Source: Galeopsis tetrahit (lineage: Eukaryota; Streptophyta; Magnoliopsida; Lamiales; Lamiaceae). From it: DNA of 64,000 nt. The DNA lies in contig OY776131.1 of assembly GCA_963675135.1 (NCBI GenBank), positions 37,037,381-37,101,380 on the forward strand, written 5' to 3'. Within the stretch, counting starts at the first letter, position 1, and every line of letters begins with the position of its first letter. The notes beneath the pieces are model-generated. The model searched no databases, was not told where the DNA came from, and was given only the letters and a program-made list of their open reading frames with translations. A program made the position numbers and the translations under genes. Of the stretch, positions 1 to 10,675 are shown piece after piece.

Positions 1-1
1 T

Positions 2-85
2 GATGCTCTTACCAAGCCACTCCCTCGTTCTCGCCCGCAACTACTTATGGCCAAGATTGTACTCTCCTACGGTGCTCCATCTTGA
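2..85 (+). pseudogene. Ty1/copia polyprotein C-terminal tail
   Basis: An open frame enters from the left edge and ends at TGA 83-85. It reads DALTKPLPRSRPQLLMAKI and then about eight more residues. The D-x-LTKPL motif is the hallmark of the end of the copia RNase H domain. Only 27 residues lie in the window, so whether the rest is intact cannot be told. The following sequence matches a copia LTR, which supports the call. Confidence 0.75.
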
Positions 86-87
86 GG

Positions 88-228
88 GTGCGTATTAGGA
101 ATATAATATAAATTAAATATTATCTTGTAAATATAGGCTCGACTATAGACTTGACTTGTATCTATATAACTCTTGTAAAGACTCTGTCTCAATCAATGAA
201 ATATACTTTCGTATTCTCTATAGTTGAG
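88..228 (+). repeat. Partial copia 3' LTR
   Basis: Directly after the copia stop codon comes a purine-rich stretch (gagggtg) and then an AT-rich segment ending in a motif typical of copia LTRs (ctcaatcaatgaaatatactttcgt, 194-218 region). The canonical TG start is mutated or shifted, and the right end is not exactly defined because a gypsy fragment abuts it. No target duplication was identified. Confidence 0.55.
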
Positions 229-247
229 ACGTTGAATTTCAGATCGA

Positions 248-670
248 GCAGCGTGTATTCTTGAAGCTTCGGCTCTACGACAGCGTTCGTTATTCTACCG
301 TAGTTGTTTAAAATTGGCAGCCAAGTTCTATGGATCCTTTGAGATCATTGAGCGTGTTGGGACAGTGGCTTACCGCCTCCGCCTACCGGAATACTCGAGG
401 CTGCATCCGGTGTTCCATGTTTCCCAGCTAAAACCGATGGTGGGAAATCACCCTGTCGAGACTGCATTACCAAAAGAGTTATGGATAATAGACCCCGACT
501 TTGTCCCAGAATGGATACTTCGAGACAGATGGGTGTGGTAAGGCGACGAGCGTGTGCATGAATTCCTTGTTCAATGGAAGGATAGAGATGTTGCTAATGC
601 TATCTGGGTCAGGGAGACAGAGCTACGAGACCAGTTTCCTCATTTCCGCCTTGAGGACAAGGCTGTTTGA
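248..670 (+). pseudogene. Ty3/gypsy integrase C-terminus with chromodomain, broken
   Basis: From about 260 the frame reads the gypsy 'FLKLR-Y-Q' segment. A one-base shift near 280 moves it into the frame running from 314, with AAKFYGSFEII, HPVFHVSQLKP and then VHEFLVQWKDRD--NAIWVRE, which is a chromodomain-like tail. An in-frame TAA at 539-541 interrupts it, and the reading continues in the same frame to TGA 668-670. This is the end of a chromovirus-type pol. The rest of the element is absent, so it is a dead fragment. Confidence 0.85.
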
Positions 671-719
671 AAGGAGGGAGGAGTTTTTACGGATAGAGTT
701 TATCGTTGTCGAGGCAAAC

Positions 720-990
720 TAAATGAAGATTAGTGCAGCCAAGCCTGTTTCACACGCCTCTAATTATTAATTATGTGCCTTTAATTATTGAATCAGTATG
801 TGGTATTGGGCTTTGTGCATAGGCCCAAAATGTTTAGTAGTTTAAATAAATAGGGAATTAATTCCCTAATTGGTTATCTGGTTTTTGAGTCCGGATAATA
901 TTTAGTTCTTCAGTCTTGGGAATAAAGTATTCATCTACTGTGATTCTCCTTTACTTCAACACAGTATTCAGCTAAATCAACCATCTTCAT
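720..990 (+). repeat. LTR-like block, copy 1
   Basis: Sequence following the gypsy pol remnant. Segments such as tatgtggtattgggctttg (about 797) and the 'ggttatctggtttttgagtc' to 'acacagtattcagctaaatc' stretch (about 872-980) recur at 18480-18910. Its position directly after a pol tail suggests the 3' LTR of that gypsy element. The second copy carries about 200 bp more between the shared parts. Exact ends are not visible. Confidence 0.5.
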
Positions 991-1294
991 TGCAGCAACA
1001 TTATTAATATTATCAGTCATCTATATTAGAGTTTTGCCTCTTTATATGCACAAAACCTGGAACGAAATTTTAATCCCCTGTATTAGTGTGTGTAATTTAT
1101 ACATTCAGCAATATATCTCAGATGGATTTAACTTGATAATTTGTATGTATAAAATAATGGAAACAACTCAAGAAAGATAATGATTTTGCATTTGAAATTG
1201 GATCACTGGGTTTTCCATGTATATTCATATATTCTGCATTTCTAGGACTAACTAATTTACAAAATTGTATTCTACTGTATTAATCTAAGATATA

Positions 1295-1561
1295 TCATCT
1301 TCTGATCAATCCAGAGATGACATCAGTGAATAAATCCTGACTACATGGAATGGTTAGCCCACCCATTGGATGATCAAAACCATATTCTTCTTCCGCTTGA
1401 ATTAGCAATTCTTGGAACGAAGGATGGTTCAAGTATGAAACTGGAATTACAAATCTCTTCTTCTCGTTCTCTCCAACATAAACAGCAAAATGGCCCTTTG
1501 GGACTTCCGCTGATCTTCTTTCACTGGATAATGATCGTCTCAGCATTTGGCGGATTGCCAT
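1295..1561 (-). CDS. SAUR: SAUR-A, small auxin-up RNA protein
   Basis: Intact intronless 88-residue ORF. It starts MAIRQMLRRSLSSERRS (basic N-terminus), then VPKGHFAVYVGE, KKRFVIPVSYLNHPSFQELL and the C-terminal EEEYGFDHPMGGLTIPC block. These are the three conserved parts of the SAUR domain at the usual family length. SAUR proteins of this short class are known to inhibit PP2C.D phosphatases and so activate plasma-membrane H+-ATPase during cell expansion; that role is inferred here from the family. A TATA-like tatatata lies about 125 bp upstream. The gene is divergent from SAUR-B. It is closest in sequence to SAUR-I and, in its upstream region, to SAUR-K. Confidence 0.96.
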   Translation of the reverse strand: MAIRQMLRRSLSSERRSAEVPKGHFAVYVGENEKKRFVIPVSYLNHPSFQELLIQAEEEYGFDHPMGGLTIPCSQDLFTDVISGLIRR

Positions 1562-3125
1562 TCTAGTATAAAATCAATCTTTCCGAAAAACTTTGTGCAG
1601 GTGATGTGAAATAAGTGAAAGTTGAGAAGCTAAATAACTTGAAGAGTTGTTGCTGGTTGAATTCCAGATATGTGTTGTAAATTATATATAGGCCATCAAG
1701 AAATTGATGATTAGCAAGTGGATGTGTGGTGGCTAATGATACTCACATACATACATTAGCTGATATCACATGGATTTGTCTGTCAACCTTCATTATGATT
1801 TTAAGCAAGAGTTTGTGGATTGAACACATTGTTTCCTACCAACTCGAGCAATGTAGCCTTCAAAGGCCCAACATACAACCAATTGAATGACAAAATGGGC
1901 AAACTTAATATTCTTGGGTTCTTCCATCTACCTAATCACGAAAAACGACACATATATTACAATGCTCATTAGGTTTGGAAACTGTTAGAGATAGTGTGTC
2001 TCAATCTAAAGTTGTTAATATTTTAAGTTATTCCTCTTAATATATATGTTTCTTTACAAACATGAATATTACATGAATAAATTGTGGTAGATAATACTTC
2101 CTGAACTAAATGGCTGATGAAATGAAACATTAGAAAATAAAAAATCACATGATCTGTTTTCAAATAATACTAAATGATGTTTATCAGATGGGACTTTCAA
2201 ATAAAAATAATACTAAATGAAACATCAAAACTGCGACTGATTGAATTTTCCGTGGACCTTTCAAAATCCGTGGTATTAGTAGGACAACATTAACTTGGTC
2301 CACCATGTGAAATAGAATGCATAGCAATCAAAAATAGGCTAGGAAAAAACAATACTACCAAATAATGACAGCAAATGAGACCCCATCACTTATCCTGTAC
2401 AACAGAAGAAGCCTCTCTCTCAATGTTGTAATGGGACCCCAACAGAGCCCAGACATGAGAGTACCTCTTTCGTATACTACTGAATCAATATTTTGAAATC
2501 ATATAGGAATATTGATTATATAGTTGAAAGAAATCCATGTGATCTTGTCTGAAAAATATCGTTATCATCTTCAATTATGGGCCTTCCGGTGAAGAAGTAA
2601 TATGGTAGGCGCCATATGGGCAAATTAGCTCATGAGGAAGAACATGCTTTTGTCTTTCAATTTCTACTACATGATAGAAAATAATATATTAAATGACTTT
2701 GCTTGGCATCTCTCGTTATCAGTAATACGGACTTGGAAGGTGGTTGATGAGCATAATACCCCACCACTTACCACAAAACTAGCATCTATCTCTCTACGTA
2801 CCATTGCTTAAAATCTTGTCCCTACACCTCTCTAATCCTTCAACTTCAGCTGTCTACGTACCATTGCCTAAAATCTGAATAAAGTTGATGAGCAATCCAT
2901 GTGATTACTCATGTGCTTATGTTATCTAAAAGACACCACATATCCAATAATATGTTCACCACACAAATTTAAATTCTGAACAATACAGCATTTATTGGTT
3001 CACCTATATATACAGCATATTTCTAAATTACAACCAACAACTCCTCAAAAAATACTTTAAACTTTCTCTGCTTTCACCTATCTCACAACATTTTCGAGAT
3101 TTTCTTTCCTTCGATCTGTATAACA
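1562..3125. promoter_or_regulatory. Bidirectional SAUR-A/B intergenic promoter region
   Basis: There is no gene between the two divergent SAUR starts. For SAUR-A, a minus-sense TATA (ttatatatagg near 1683-1692) and a CACATG E-box at 1767-1772 are visible. For SAUR-B, the CATGTG boxes at 2898-2903 and 2910-2915 and the TATA tatatata near 3005 are visible. A further 'tccatgtgatcttgtctg' lies near 2533. The whole region is paralleled, with indels, by 21740-23179 upstream of SAUR-I/J. Binding factors are inferred only. Confidence 0.7.
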
Positions 3126-3395
3126 ATGGCTATTCGTCAAATGCTAAGGCGATCTTTATCCAGTGAAAGAAGATCAGGAATTGATGTTCCAAAGGGCCAT
3201 TTAGCTGTTTATGTTGGAGAAAACGAGAAGAAGCGCTATAGTGTTCCAGTGTCATACTTGAACCACCCTTCATTCCAAGAATTGTTAATTCAAGCGGAAG
3301 AAGAATATGGTTTTGATCATCCAATGGGTGGGCTAACGATTCCATGTAGTGAGGATTTATTCACTGATGTCATGTCTGGATTGAGCAGAAGATGA
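3126..3395 (+). CDS. SAUR: SAUR-B, small auxin-up RNA protein
   Basis: Intact 89-residue intronless SAUR ORF. It has the basic N-terminus MAIRQMLRRSLSSERRS, then GIDVPKGHLAVYVGE, KKRYSVPVSYLNHP and GFDHPMGGLTIPC, ending SGLSRR. The GIDVPKGH and YSVPV residues put it with the B/F/G/J subgroup rather than the A/C/E/H/I subgroup (AEVPKGH, RFVIPV). The chosen ATG aligns with all paralogues and lies about 120 bp after a clear TATA box. It is head-to-head with SAUR-A, and its closest relative in flanks is SAUR-J. Confidence 0.96.
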   Translation: MAIRQMLRRSLSSERRSGIDVPKGHLAVYVGENEKKRYSVPVSYLNHPSFQELLIQAEEEYGFDHPMGGLTIPCSEDLFTDVMSGLSRR

Positions 3396-3639
3396 TATAT
3401 CTTAGATTAGTAGAGTAGAGTAGAATACAATTTTGTAAATTAGTTTCTCCTAGAAATGCAGAATATACAAGGACAACTTAGTGATTCAATTTCAGATGCA
3501 AACCATTTTCTGTTTTGAGCTGTTTCCATTAAATTATCAGGTGAACTAAAATATCAGGTGAACTAAAATATCTTCCCAGGTTTTCTGCATATAAAGATAG
3601 GCAAAACTCTAACAAGTCGTATCACAAAAGAAGTATAAA

Positions 3640-4030
3640 AAACACTAGAGGGTTAATCCTGGATTGTGTTCAAACGACAGCAAAAGCAAAATCAATGGAT
3701 GACCAAAAAAACTAGATAAACAAGTCTTGAAATGGTTGCTTGAGTACCTCATTCCCATCTTTATCATGTTCAATTCCATTAATCGCATTCGCCCAAGTTG
3801 TGTGCACATCAATATAATGACCGGTGCTTAAGGCTCATTTCGTTGGGTGTATCAGGCATTGTGTCGAACACCTTGTGTGCAGCCGCATTTTCCATAACTT
3901 GGTTAACCAGGAATTAGCCTTGTCACGAACATGAAGGGTGGATAAGCGTTGGTACATCTTTGCAGTGTATGAACTCAGGGTAGATTTTATCTCCCGCTCC
4001 AAATATTCATGTTCATGAAACACACTCTAA
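3640..4030 (-). repeat. Duplicated SAUR 3' flank with unidentified pseudo-exon
   Basis: This segment recurs at about 23700-24115 (downstream of SAUR-J), and a short part recurs at about 12895-12995. On the minus strand it can be read as REIKSTLSSYTAKMYQRLSTLHVRDKANS and, in another frame, NQVMENAAAHKVFDTM. The similarity of these readings between copies and the lack of long open frames suggest a degenerated exon carried along with the SAUR duplications. I do not recognise the protein family. Confidence 0.5.
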
Positions 4031-4556
4031 TATTCATGAAAACCCTACGTATTATAAGATCATTCTAGCTGCAATGAATATGAATAGATGAGACAAGTGA
4101 TGCCCTATACAAGGGAAAGAAATGGCAATGGGGCTGCACAAGTTCGTCAAATTGTTCCTGTCACCCCAAATCTAAAAATACCGACCTTTTAAAAAAGTAG
4201 TTAAAATAACTATCTTTAACACCCTAAAAATTCAAATCTTAAAATTATAACGATAACATAAAGGGACATAACGACAAATATAATTACAATCACGTTAACT
4301 ATTGCAGCAGAAAATAGTTATAATAAAATCAAGACGTTTACATCTAGCTAATTAACCAAAATCCATATAATAGACGATCTTTTAATATTCTTAAATAAAT
4401 ATCGTCTCCCATCACTACTCCTCGTCATCCAACTCTTCAACCTGAAATTGTAAATTGTTGGGGGTGAGCATGCAAGCACACTTAGTGGGATTAAGTCATT
4501 CAATAGTTAATGCTAAAAATAAATAATCAAGTAATTGTAACTTAGCAAATAACATT
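4031..4556. other. AT-rich spacer, no gene seen
   Basis: Low-complexity AT-rich DNA between the SAUR-B 3' flank and the CACTA element. No open frame, RNA gene or repeat boundary that I can support. It ends in ATT, which is the target duplication of the neighbouring CACTA element. Confidence 0.5.
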
Positions 4557-4572
4557 CACTACAAAAACGCTC

Positions 4573-4880
4573 GTTTTTGCCGACGGACGTATACCGACGG
4601 ATTACCTTTCCGACGGTTGTACCGACGGATTACCGACGGAATTCAAAGTCAGAAGACTCTGCCGACGGAATTCAATTTCCGTCGGCTTTCCGGACGGAAT
4701 GCCGACGGACACTCAGAACTCTCTACACGGTGTTGTTTTTGGGTCACCGGCCGACGGATTTTTCAGTCGGTATTGTAAATTTCCGTCGGTAACCGACCCG
4801 CATTAACTAACCGCCTCTTGATCGACTCCCAAAATTAAATGTGGTCATTACCGACGGCAATTTCCGTCGGTAACCGACCC
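4573..4880. repeat. CACTA 5' subterminal repeats
   Basis: Many copies in both orientations of the octamer CCGACGGA or its complement TCCGTCGG, for example at 4579, 4595, 4610 and 4622. In En/Spm elements such arrays bind the TNPA-like protein. The short reading frames across them (for example 4577-4792) are compositional and not genes. Confidence 0.85.
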
Positions 4881-4899
4881 GCATTAACTAGGCAATTTT

Positions 4900-5072
4900 T
4901 TTTGTATATAAACTGAAGAACAGATTACTTTCTTTCTCTTTCGAGAGAAAGAAAGCCCCCTGCCTCCTCCCTCCTCCCTCCTCGATCCCTCCTCCCTATT
5001 TCTATCTCCTCTATTGCGCGAAGAAGAGGTTCTGTCGAGGTGTTCTCTCAACTCGATTAGAAAATCTATACG
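4900..5072 (+). promoter_or_regulatory. CACTA internal promoter and 5' UTR exon
   Basis: A TATATAAA box at 4905-4912 is followed by a CT-rich leader (about 4935-5072) that ends in CG|GTACGC, a plausible splice donor at 5073. The downstream AT-rich intron ends with AG at 6222-6223, immediately before the ATG of the transposase gene. The transcription start is inferred from the TATA spacing only. Confidence 0.6.
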
Positions 5073-6223
5073 GTACGCTTTCTTAATTTGTTAGTAATTA
5101 ATTTTTAAGTTATATTGTATTTGTATTGCCTATAATTATGAATTAAATTGCATGTGTTAATTTAAATTGTTATATAGATTCATATGAAATTGTTTGTAGT
5201 TGATGTATATAGTTAATTATTTTGAATGTATGTAGTTGATATATCTAATTAATTAGTTGATATTGTAAGTGGATAATTGCCTATATATAGCTAGTTGATG
5301 TATATAGTTATTTATAATAAATTAATGTGATTTGTTAAGATCGATATTGCATGTTTTGCATAATTGATGTTATATATATAGTTGATATTATTGTTTAATT
5401 TGCATATACGTTGGAGTGGAGTTAATTACATAATTAAATTATGATATTGTAAGTTATAATTAGCTCGATTAATATTGTTGATTTACTAATTATGAAATTA
5501 TTGATTAAATTAGGGGCTTTGTTAATTATATTAGAAAATTGTTATTTTAAAGTTAGAAAAAATTGTTACTAAATTTATTAGGTTATAGATTGTTAATTAA
5601 AATTGGAAATTATTGAATAAATTAGTTATTGTTGAATAAAATAGGAAATTAGTTATTGTTGAATAAAATAGGAAATTATTTATTAAAATAGGTTATTATT
5701 GATTAAATTAGGTATTGTTGATTGAGTAAAAAATTATTTATTAAAATAGGTTATTGAATAAAAAATTATTGATTAATATTTGATTTACTAATTATGAAAT
5801 TATTGATTAAATTAGGGGCTTTGTTAATTATATTAGGAAATTGTTATTTTAAAGTTAAAAAAAATTGTTACTAAATTTATTAGGTTATAGATTGTTAATT
5901 AAAATAGAAAATTGTTAATTAAAATTGGAAATTATTGAATAAATTAGTTATTGTTGAATAAAATAGGAAATTAGTTATTGTTGAATAAAATAGGAAATTA
6001 GTTATTGTTGAATAAAATAGAAAATTATTTATTAAAATAAGTTATTGTTGATTGAATAAAAAATTATTTATTAAAATAGGTTATTATTGATTAAAATAGG
6101 TTATTATTTAGGGATTAAATTTTAATTTATTAGATTATTGTTTTTTATTAAATTAAGAAATTTATTATTAATTAATTAGTATTATATATATAATTTATTA
6201 ATTTAAATGTTTAAATTAAATAG
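5073..6223 (+). other. AT-rich 5' UTR intron with a 300-bp internal duplication
   Basis: A gene-free, very AT-rich stretch bounded by GT (5073) and AG (6222-6223). A segment beginning 'aaattaggggctttgttaat' near 5508 is repeated about 300 bp later near 5809, followed by several shorter copies of 'attgttgaataaaataggaaattagt'. This looks like slippage or tandem duplication inside the intron. Confidence 0.6.
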
Positions 6224-7854
6224 ATGACTGGAAATGGTGCTGGTGCCTCTGGTGGCTCGGGATCTCACGGGGCCTCCGGGTCACGTAGCCGATCGAGGAA
6301 GAGTTGATCGAAACTTAGACCCGAGGCGCCGGCGCCTACACTGCCACAAACACCATTATCGTCGCCTCCGCCACCCATTCCACACCCGTCGCCTGATCAG
6401 CTGTCGTCTCATTCGTCTGTCCGGGACCATCCTGTTGTTCCTGCTCGGGATGGCCGGGAGCGCATTTGGGCTACAGATGGTGGAGTGTAAGTAATTAAAT
6501 ACTTTTATTGTTTAATAATTAATTAATTTCGCACTCGTTTTAATTTATAATGTGTTTTGTTTGTTAATTAATGTCACAGATTGTTACCTGGTAACGAGGT
6601 CTCCAGGGCATGCACGATTGCTTTTGGCTCTTTACCGATCTCTGCGGGTGCAATTACCTGGTCGAAGGTCCCAAAACAAAAAAAGTTGGCGTACTTCGAG
6701 GAATTTCAGGTAGTAATTAATTACTTAATTATTTAATTAATGTTTGTTAATTTGTTCAATAATAAACAATTTATTATATGTGCAGAAACAAACCACTTGG
6801 GATCGGAATATGTACTCAGACCAGGCTATGTTCAAGTATTTCTGTAAATCGGCGCAAGAGCGGTATAAGGATTTAATGTACGAATGGAGAATGGCATGGC
6901 GGAGCGATGGGACGACGCAGAGCTTGGGTAAGGATGATAATGATGTTGTGTTGTGGGATTCATTGACGAGGGAGTGGCTGGATCCTGCGTACATCAGGAA
7001 GTGTGAGATTGCTAAGGCCAACCGGAGATCCGACGTTGGGGGTGGGATGTCCAGGCATCGGACTGGACCGGTCCATCCTTGAGCAGTCGATGGTCATTGT
7101 AAGTGTTTATTAATTTTTTAATTAATTTCAATAAATTTAATTATATATTTAATATATATAATACATAAATTTAATTATTAGGAACGGGATACGGGGCGTG
7201 TACCCACTCACTTGGACCGGATGAGCATTGCTCATCCGTTTAATGCTGATACACAACAATCCACATACGGGCGCACAACTAACCTCCACGTAAGTAATAA
7301 AATTGTTTAATTAAATACATTTTTTTATAATTTATTCTATTAATTTAAAATTATTAATTATGTAGTTGGAGATGAACCGGAGGATGGCCGAGATCGGAAC
7401 TCAAGTCGACCCTACTCAAGCCGGAACCAGCAGTGCCCCTACAGTCGAGGAGGTGGACCGGGCTTATTTGGAAGTTGCCCCCACCACCCGCGGACGAGTT
7501 CTGGGCCTTGGTCGTATGAGCGCTGATGTCAGGTCCGGCGCTGGTCCGTCCCAGACGGCATCGCAGGGTTCCGTATCTTCCACCCCAACTCCTGATGTGA
7601 CGATGGCACAATTCAACCATTTCATGCATGTGATGCATGTGATTATGGGTCGAGAGATGGGGCGGTCTGACGAGAGGATCGAGGAGGTTTATCAGAGAAC
7701 CATGCAAGCTCCTCTACCGACGGCGTCTGTTCCCCCAGGCGCCCCCCCAGCCTCCTCAGACTATGTCCCGACCATGCAGCAGGATGATGACATCGATCTG
7801 GGTCAGCAGTTCGTTGGCGACCCTGATATTGATTTGTGGACCTTTGGTCAATGA
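6224..7854 (+). pseudogene. CACTA Transposase_24-type gene, five exons, damaged
   Basis: Predicted exons are 6224-6486, 6580-6709, 6786-7098, 7182-7289 and 7366-7854, each with GT/AG borders and compatible phases. Exon 2 gives SLPISAGAITWSKVPKQ. Exon 3 carries the plant transposase (Ptta/En/Spm, Transposase_24) signature with KYFCKSAQERYKDLMYEWR and LVLWDSLTREW-like blocks. Exon 4 gives THLDRMSIAHPF, and exon 5 a low-complexity tail ending at TGA 7852-7854. Two lesions are visible: TGA at 6305-6307 in exon 1 and a one-base frameshift near 7060-7070 at the end of exon 3. It would encode the accessory DNA-binding protein of the element. It lies upstream of the TNP2 remnant in the same orientation. 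Confidence 0.75.
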
Positions 7855-8309
7855 GTGTCTTTGAACAATTTTATTTTTTATTTCTGTTGAACAATTTTAT
7901 TTTTATGTCTCGTTGAACTATTTACTTTTATGTCTTGTAGAACTATTTATTTTTATCTGCATTATTGTTGAACTATTTACTTTTATGTTTAAGTATTAGT
8001 TGTTTAATTTTAGTTATGTGTGTTTTATGTGTTAAGAATGTGTATATTAATTTTAGTTATGTTTTATGTGTGATTTTGGATGTGATCTGTATTGGATCTT
8101 CATTTATGTTTGAATGTACTCTGTTTTTTCATGTTTGTGTTTATGTGAATGTGAATGTGATGGGAGACTCTATGTGATAGATAAACAACATTTTCATGAA
8201 AATTGCCTTGAAGAAAGGTTGTTGTTGTGGTTACATTACATGCATACACTTAGCATTACATAAACTTAGCAATACATATTAGAGACATAAACAAGAACGA
8301 CTAACAACA

Positions 8310-8923
8310 GTGGTGTTTGTCTTAGGGGTGCGAATTACAATGCAGATGCAAGTGATTACTTTGGGGTGTTGCACGAAGTCGTTGAAATTGAATATCCGGG
8401 ATATCCAGTGAAAACCATAATGTTGTTCAAGTGTCATTGGTTTGACACATCCCCTTTAGGAACCAAAATTCATCCGGAGTACAAGCTTGTGGATGTTAAT
8501 TCGAAAAGGAAGTATAGCGGGGATGATCCGTTTGTATTTGCCTCTCAGGTATCTCAAGTCTACTACTGCACGTATCCAGGAGCTGGAAAACGTAATAGAT
8601 CAGAATGGCACGCTGTTTGCAAAGTGAAGGCAAGGTCAATGGTGGAGGTCCCCCAAAAGGAAAACAACGATGAAGATGAACCTCCGTTTCAAATGGAACA
8701 AATAGAGAATCAAACTGAAGTGTTTGCGGGAGATTTTAATCTTTCGGTAGACTTGACGGCTGCAAATCCACAATTGATTGTTATTGAAAACGATAGTGGA
8801 CATGAGGAGGAGGATGAACATGACGAGGGGGAGGATGAAGAAGATGAGGATGAAGAAGATGAGGAGGAAGAGGAAGATGTGGCAAATAATGAAAATGAAG
8901 ACGAAGATGAAGATGAATATTAA
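8310..8923 (+). pseudogene. TNP2 transposase C-terminal fragment (DUF4216)
   Basis: From about 8310 one frame reads SGVCLRGANYNAD, SDYFGVLHEVVEIEYPGYP, MLFKCHWFDTSP and VFASQVSQVYYCTYPG, the DUF4216 region at the C-terminus of TNP2-type CACTA transposases. It ends with a strongly acidic Glu/Asp tail and TAA at 8921-8923. The upstream Transposase_21 catalytic and DUF4218 portions are not found anywhere in the element, so this is a truncated remnant. The retained part is uninterrupted, so the deletion may be fairly recent. Confidence 0.8.
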
Positions 8924-9089
8924 ATTAATGTAACCTAGCTATTTTATTTTGTACAATTTATAAGATTTCATTATTTATCATTTGGTTATAACTTATAATT
9001 TAATTATTTATCATTTGGTTATTTTATTAATTAACTTATAATTTAATTATTTATCATTTGGTTATAAAAATCCAATGGCGACGGAACAT
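8924..9089. repeat. AT-rich spacer with short direct repeats
   Basis: Three copies of a segment like 'aatttaattatttatcatttggttat' lie between 8970 and 9065, leading into the 51-bp tandem array. No coding evidence. Confidence 0.5.
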
Positions 9090-9310
9090 ATCCGTCGCCA
9101 TTTCCGTCGCTAACGGCAACGAGCCAAAGCCGACCGAAATATCCGTCGCCATTTCCGTCGCTAACGGCAACGAGCCAAAGCCGACCGAAATATCCGTCGC
9201 CATTTCCGTCGCTAACAGCAACGAGCCAAAGCCGACCGAAATATCCGTCGCCATTTCAGTCGCTAACGGCAACGAGCCAAAGCCGACCGAAATATCCGTC
9301 GCCATTTCCG
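9090..9310. repeat. 51-bp tandem repeat array, about 4.3 copies
   Basis: The motif ATCCGTCGCC begins at 9090, 9141, 9192, 9243 and 9294, a constant 51-bp period. Each unit contains CCGTCGCCATTTCCGTCGC and GAGCCAAAGCCGACC. Because 51 is divisible by three, frames on both strands stay open with a 17-residue period (minus-strand ORF 9054-9305, plus-strand ORF from 9058). The units resemble variants of the element's own CCGACGG subterminal motif, so a protein-binding array is likelier than a gene. Confidence 0.9.
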
Positions 9311-9354
9311 AATATAAATGTAACTTTCTCTCATTTCACGCGTATTTTCCATCC

Positions 9355-9660
9355 CTCTCTCTATGTCTCTCCCTCTCCCTCTCCCCCACTCCGACCGTCT
9401 CCTCCGCCACTCCGACCGTCTCTCTCTATGTCTCTCCCTCTCCCTCTCCCCCACTCCGACCGTCTCTCTCTATGTCTCTCCCTCTCCCTCTCCCCCACTC
9501 CGACCGTCTCCTCCGCCACATGCTGCCCCTTGCCCACGTTCGCAGCGGCGCCACCCCCTTCTCCGGCCGTCCTCGCTGCGACCGTTCGCCCATCCCCACC
9601 GTCCGCGACACCCTACCGTCCCTCCCCGACACGCCGTCGTCCAAGTCAGGTGAGCACATC
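9355..9660 (+). other. CT-rich to GC-rich exon-like leader inside the CACTA element
   Basis: A (T)CTCTCCCTCTCC-rich stretch with repeated CCCCCACTCCGACCG units is followed by GC-rich DNA ending AAGTCAG|GTGAGC at about 9652, a good splice donor. A tataaatg lies upstream near 9313. The pattern is that of a transcribed 5' leader plus intron, which could be a second element promoter or captured host sequence. The overlapping ORFs here are repeats without domain content. Confidence 0.4.
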
Positions 9661-10675
9661 CCTTCTTTGTTTTTTTAGTTTTATATTTGGATGTATGGTA
9701 GAAGATGAACATGTTCTTTTTGTTTTGATTTGAGATTTTTTCTTCTTTCCTATTTTCTACCCAATTATTTATCCATTTTTTAGTATTTTTTTGAAGATAT
9801 TTTCCAAATATTTGATTCTTTTCTGGAATAATTTTCGATTCTTTTCCAGTTTTTATGTGTGATTTTTTTTTTTTTTGAAATTTTTTGGGGTAAAGTCAAA
9901 AAAAATTAGTGTTTTGAATTTTTTTTGTATTTGTTCGAAAATTTTATTGTGTCCGATTTCTTTTCTAACATTTAATCTGTTTTTAAAAAAGCTTTGAGGG
10001 AACGACTTAAAAAAAAAATTATTCTATCCCTTGCAAACACAAATTAAAAAGAAAAAAAGAAAAGCCTTAACAAATTTGAATTATTGATTTATTTATTGTA
10101 CTCTAAATCTCTTATCTTTGAACTACCAGCATGACCGAAACTATGCGAGCCTAATGAAGTTACTTGATCTCTGTTGAGGTATGTTCAATTTTTATGATAA
10201 TTTAATTTATGTTTAAATATATAAAATGACAATTGAATCTTGATTCTTTGGAATTGATTTTGAAATGGCAGGGATGCAGTCGAGTCAGCGAAGGACAATT
10301 TAATATACTCCACGGTACGTATTAATATACTCACATTCTTGTTAAATTATTTCTCATATAAGTTTTTGTTAATGTTTACTACGTTGTTTTAATATTTCAC
10401 AGAGCTTTTTCAAGCATTCTAGTGAGGGGTATAGTTGTCATAATTAGCAGCAAAATTCTATTTGCTTCTTACTTGATCGATCCTCTGCCAATTCCGGAAC
10501 ACCATTCGATGCCTTAGCACTCTGGTCTACATCATCAAGTTTTTGTTGTTTGCTCAAGCAAAGGACGACGATTTTGTTTATTCTGTTGGATGTAATGTAG
10601 ATTTGTGTATTGAATTATTTAAGCAATTTTGATCGTGTATTGAATTATTTAAGCAATTTTGATCGGGTCGGATCC
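9661..10675. other. AT-rich gene-free part of the CACTA element
   Basis: T-rich DNA without long frames. Short GC-richer islands near 10130-10185 and 10405-10600 have possible splice borders (for example GTATG after 'tgttgag' near 10179), which fits untranslated exons. A 29-bp piece around 'gtgtattgaatta' is repeated at about 10603 and 10633. Confidence 0.4.

Noticed and set aside
3835..4023. PPR-like motif (AAAHKVFDTM) suggesting a pentatricopeptide gene
   Set aside because: A single short match; no repeated 35-residue units around it.
9090..9310. CRISPR-like regular repeats
   Set aside because: The repeats are head-to-tail 51-bp units without unique spacers, in a plant transposon.
9058..9733. 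Overlapping Pro/Ser/Leu-rich ORFs on both strands
   Set aside because: They arise from the 51-bp and CT-rich repeats; no domain, no consistent codon use, and several frames are open at once.
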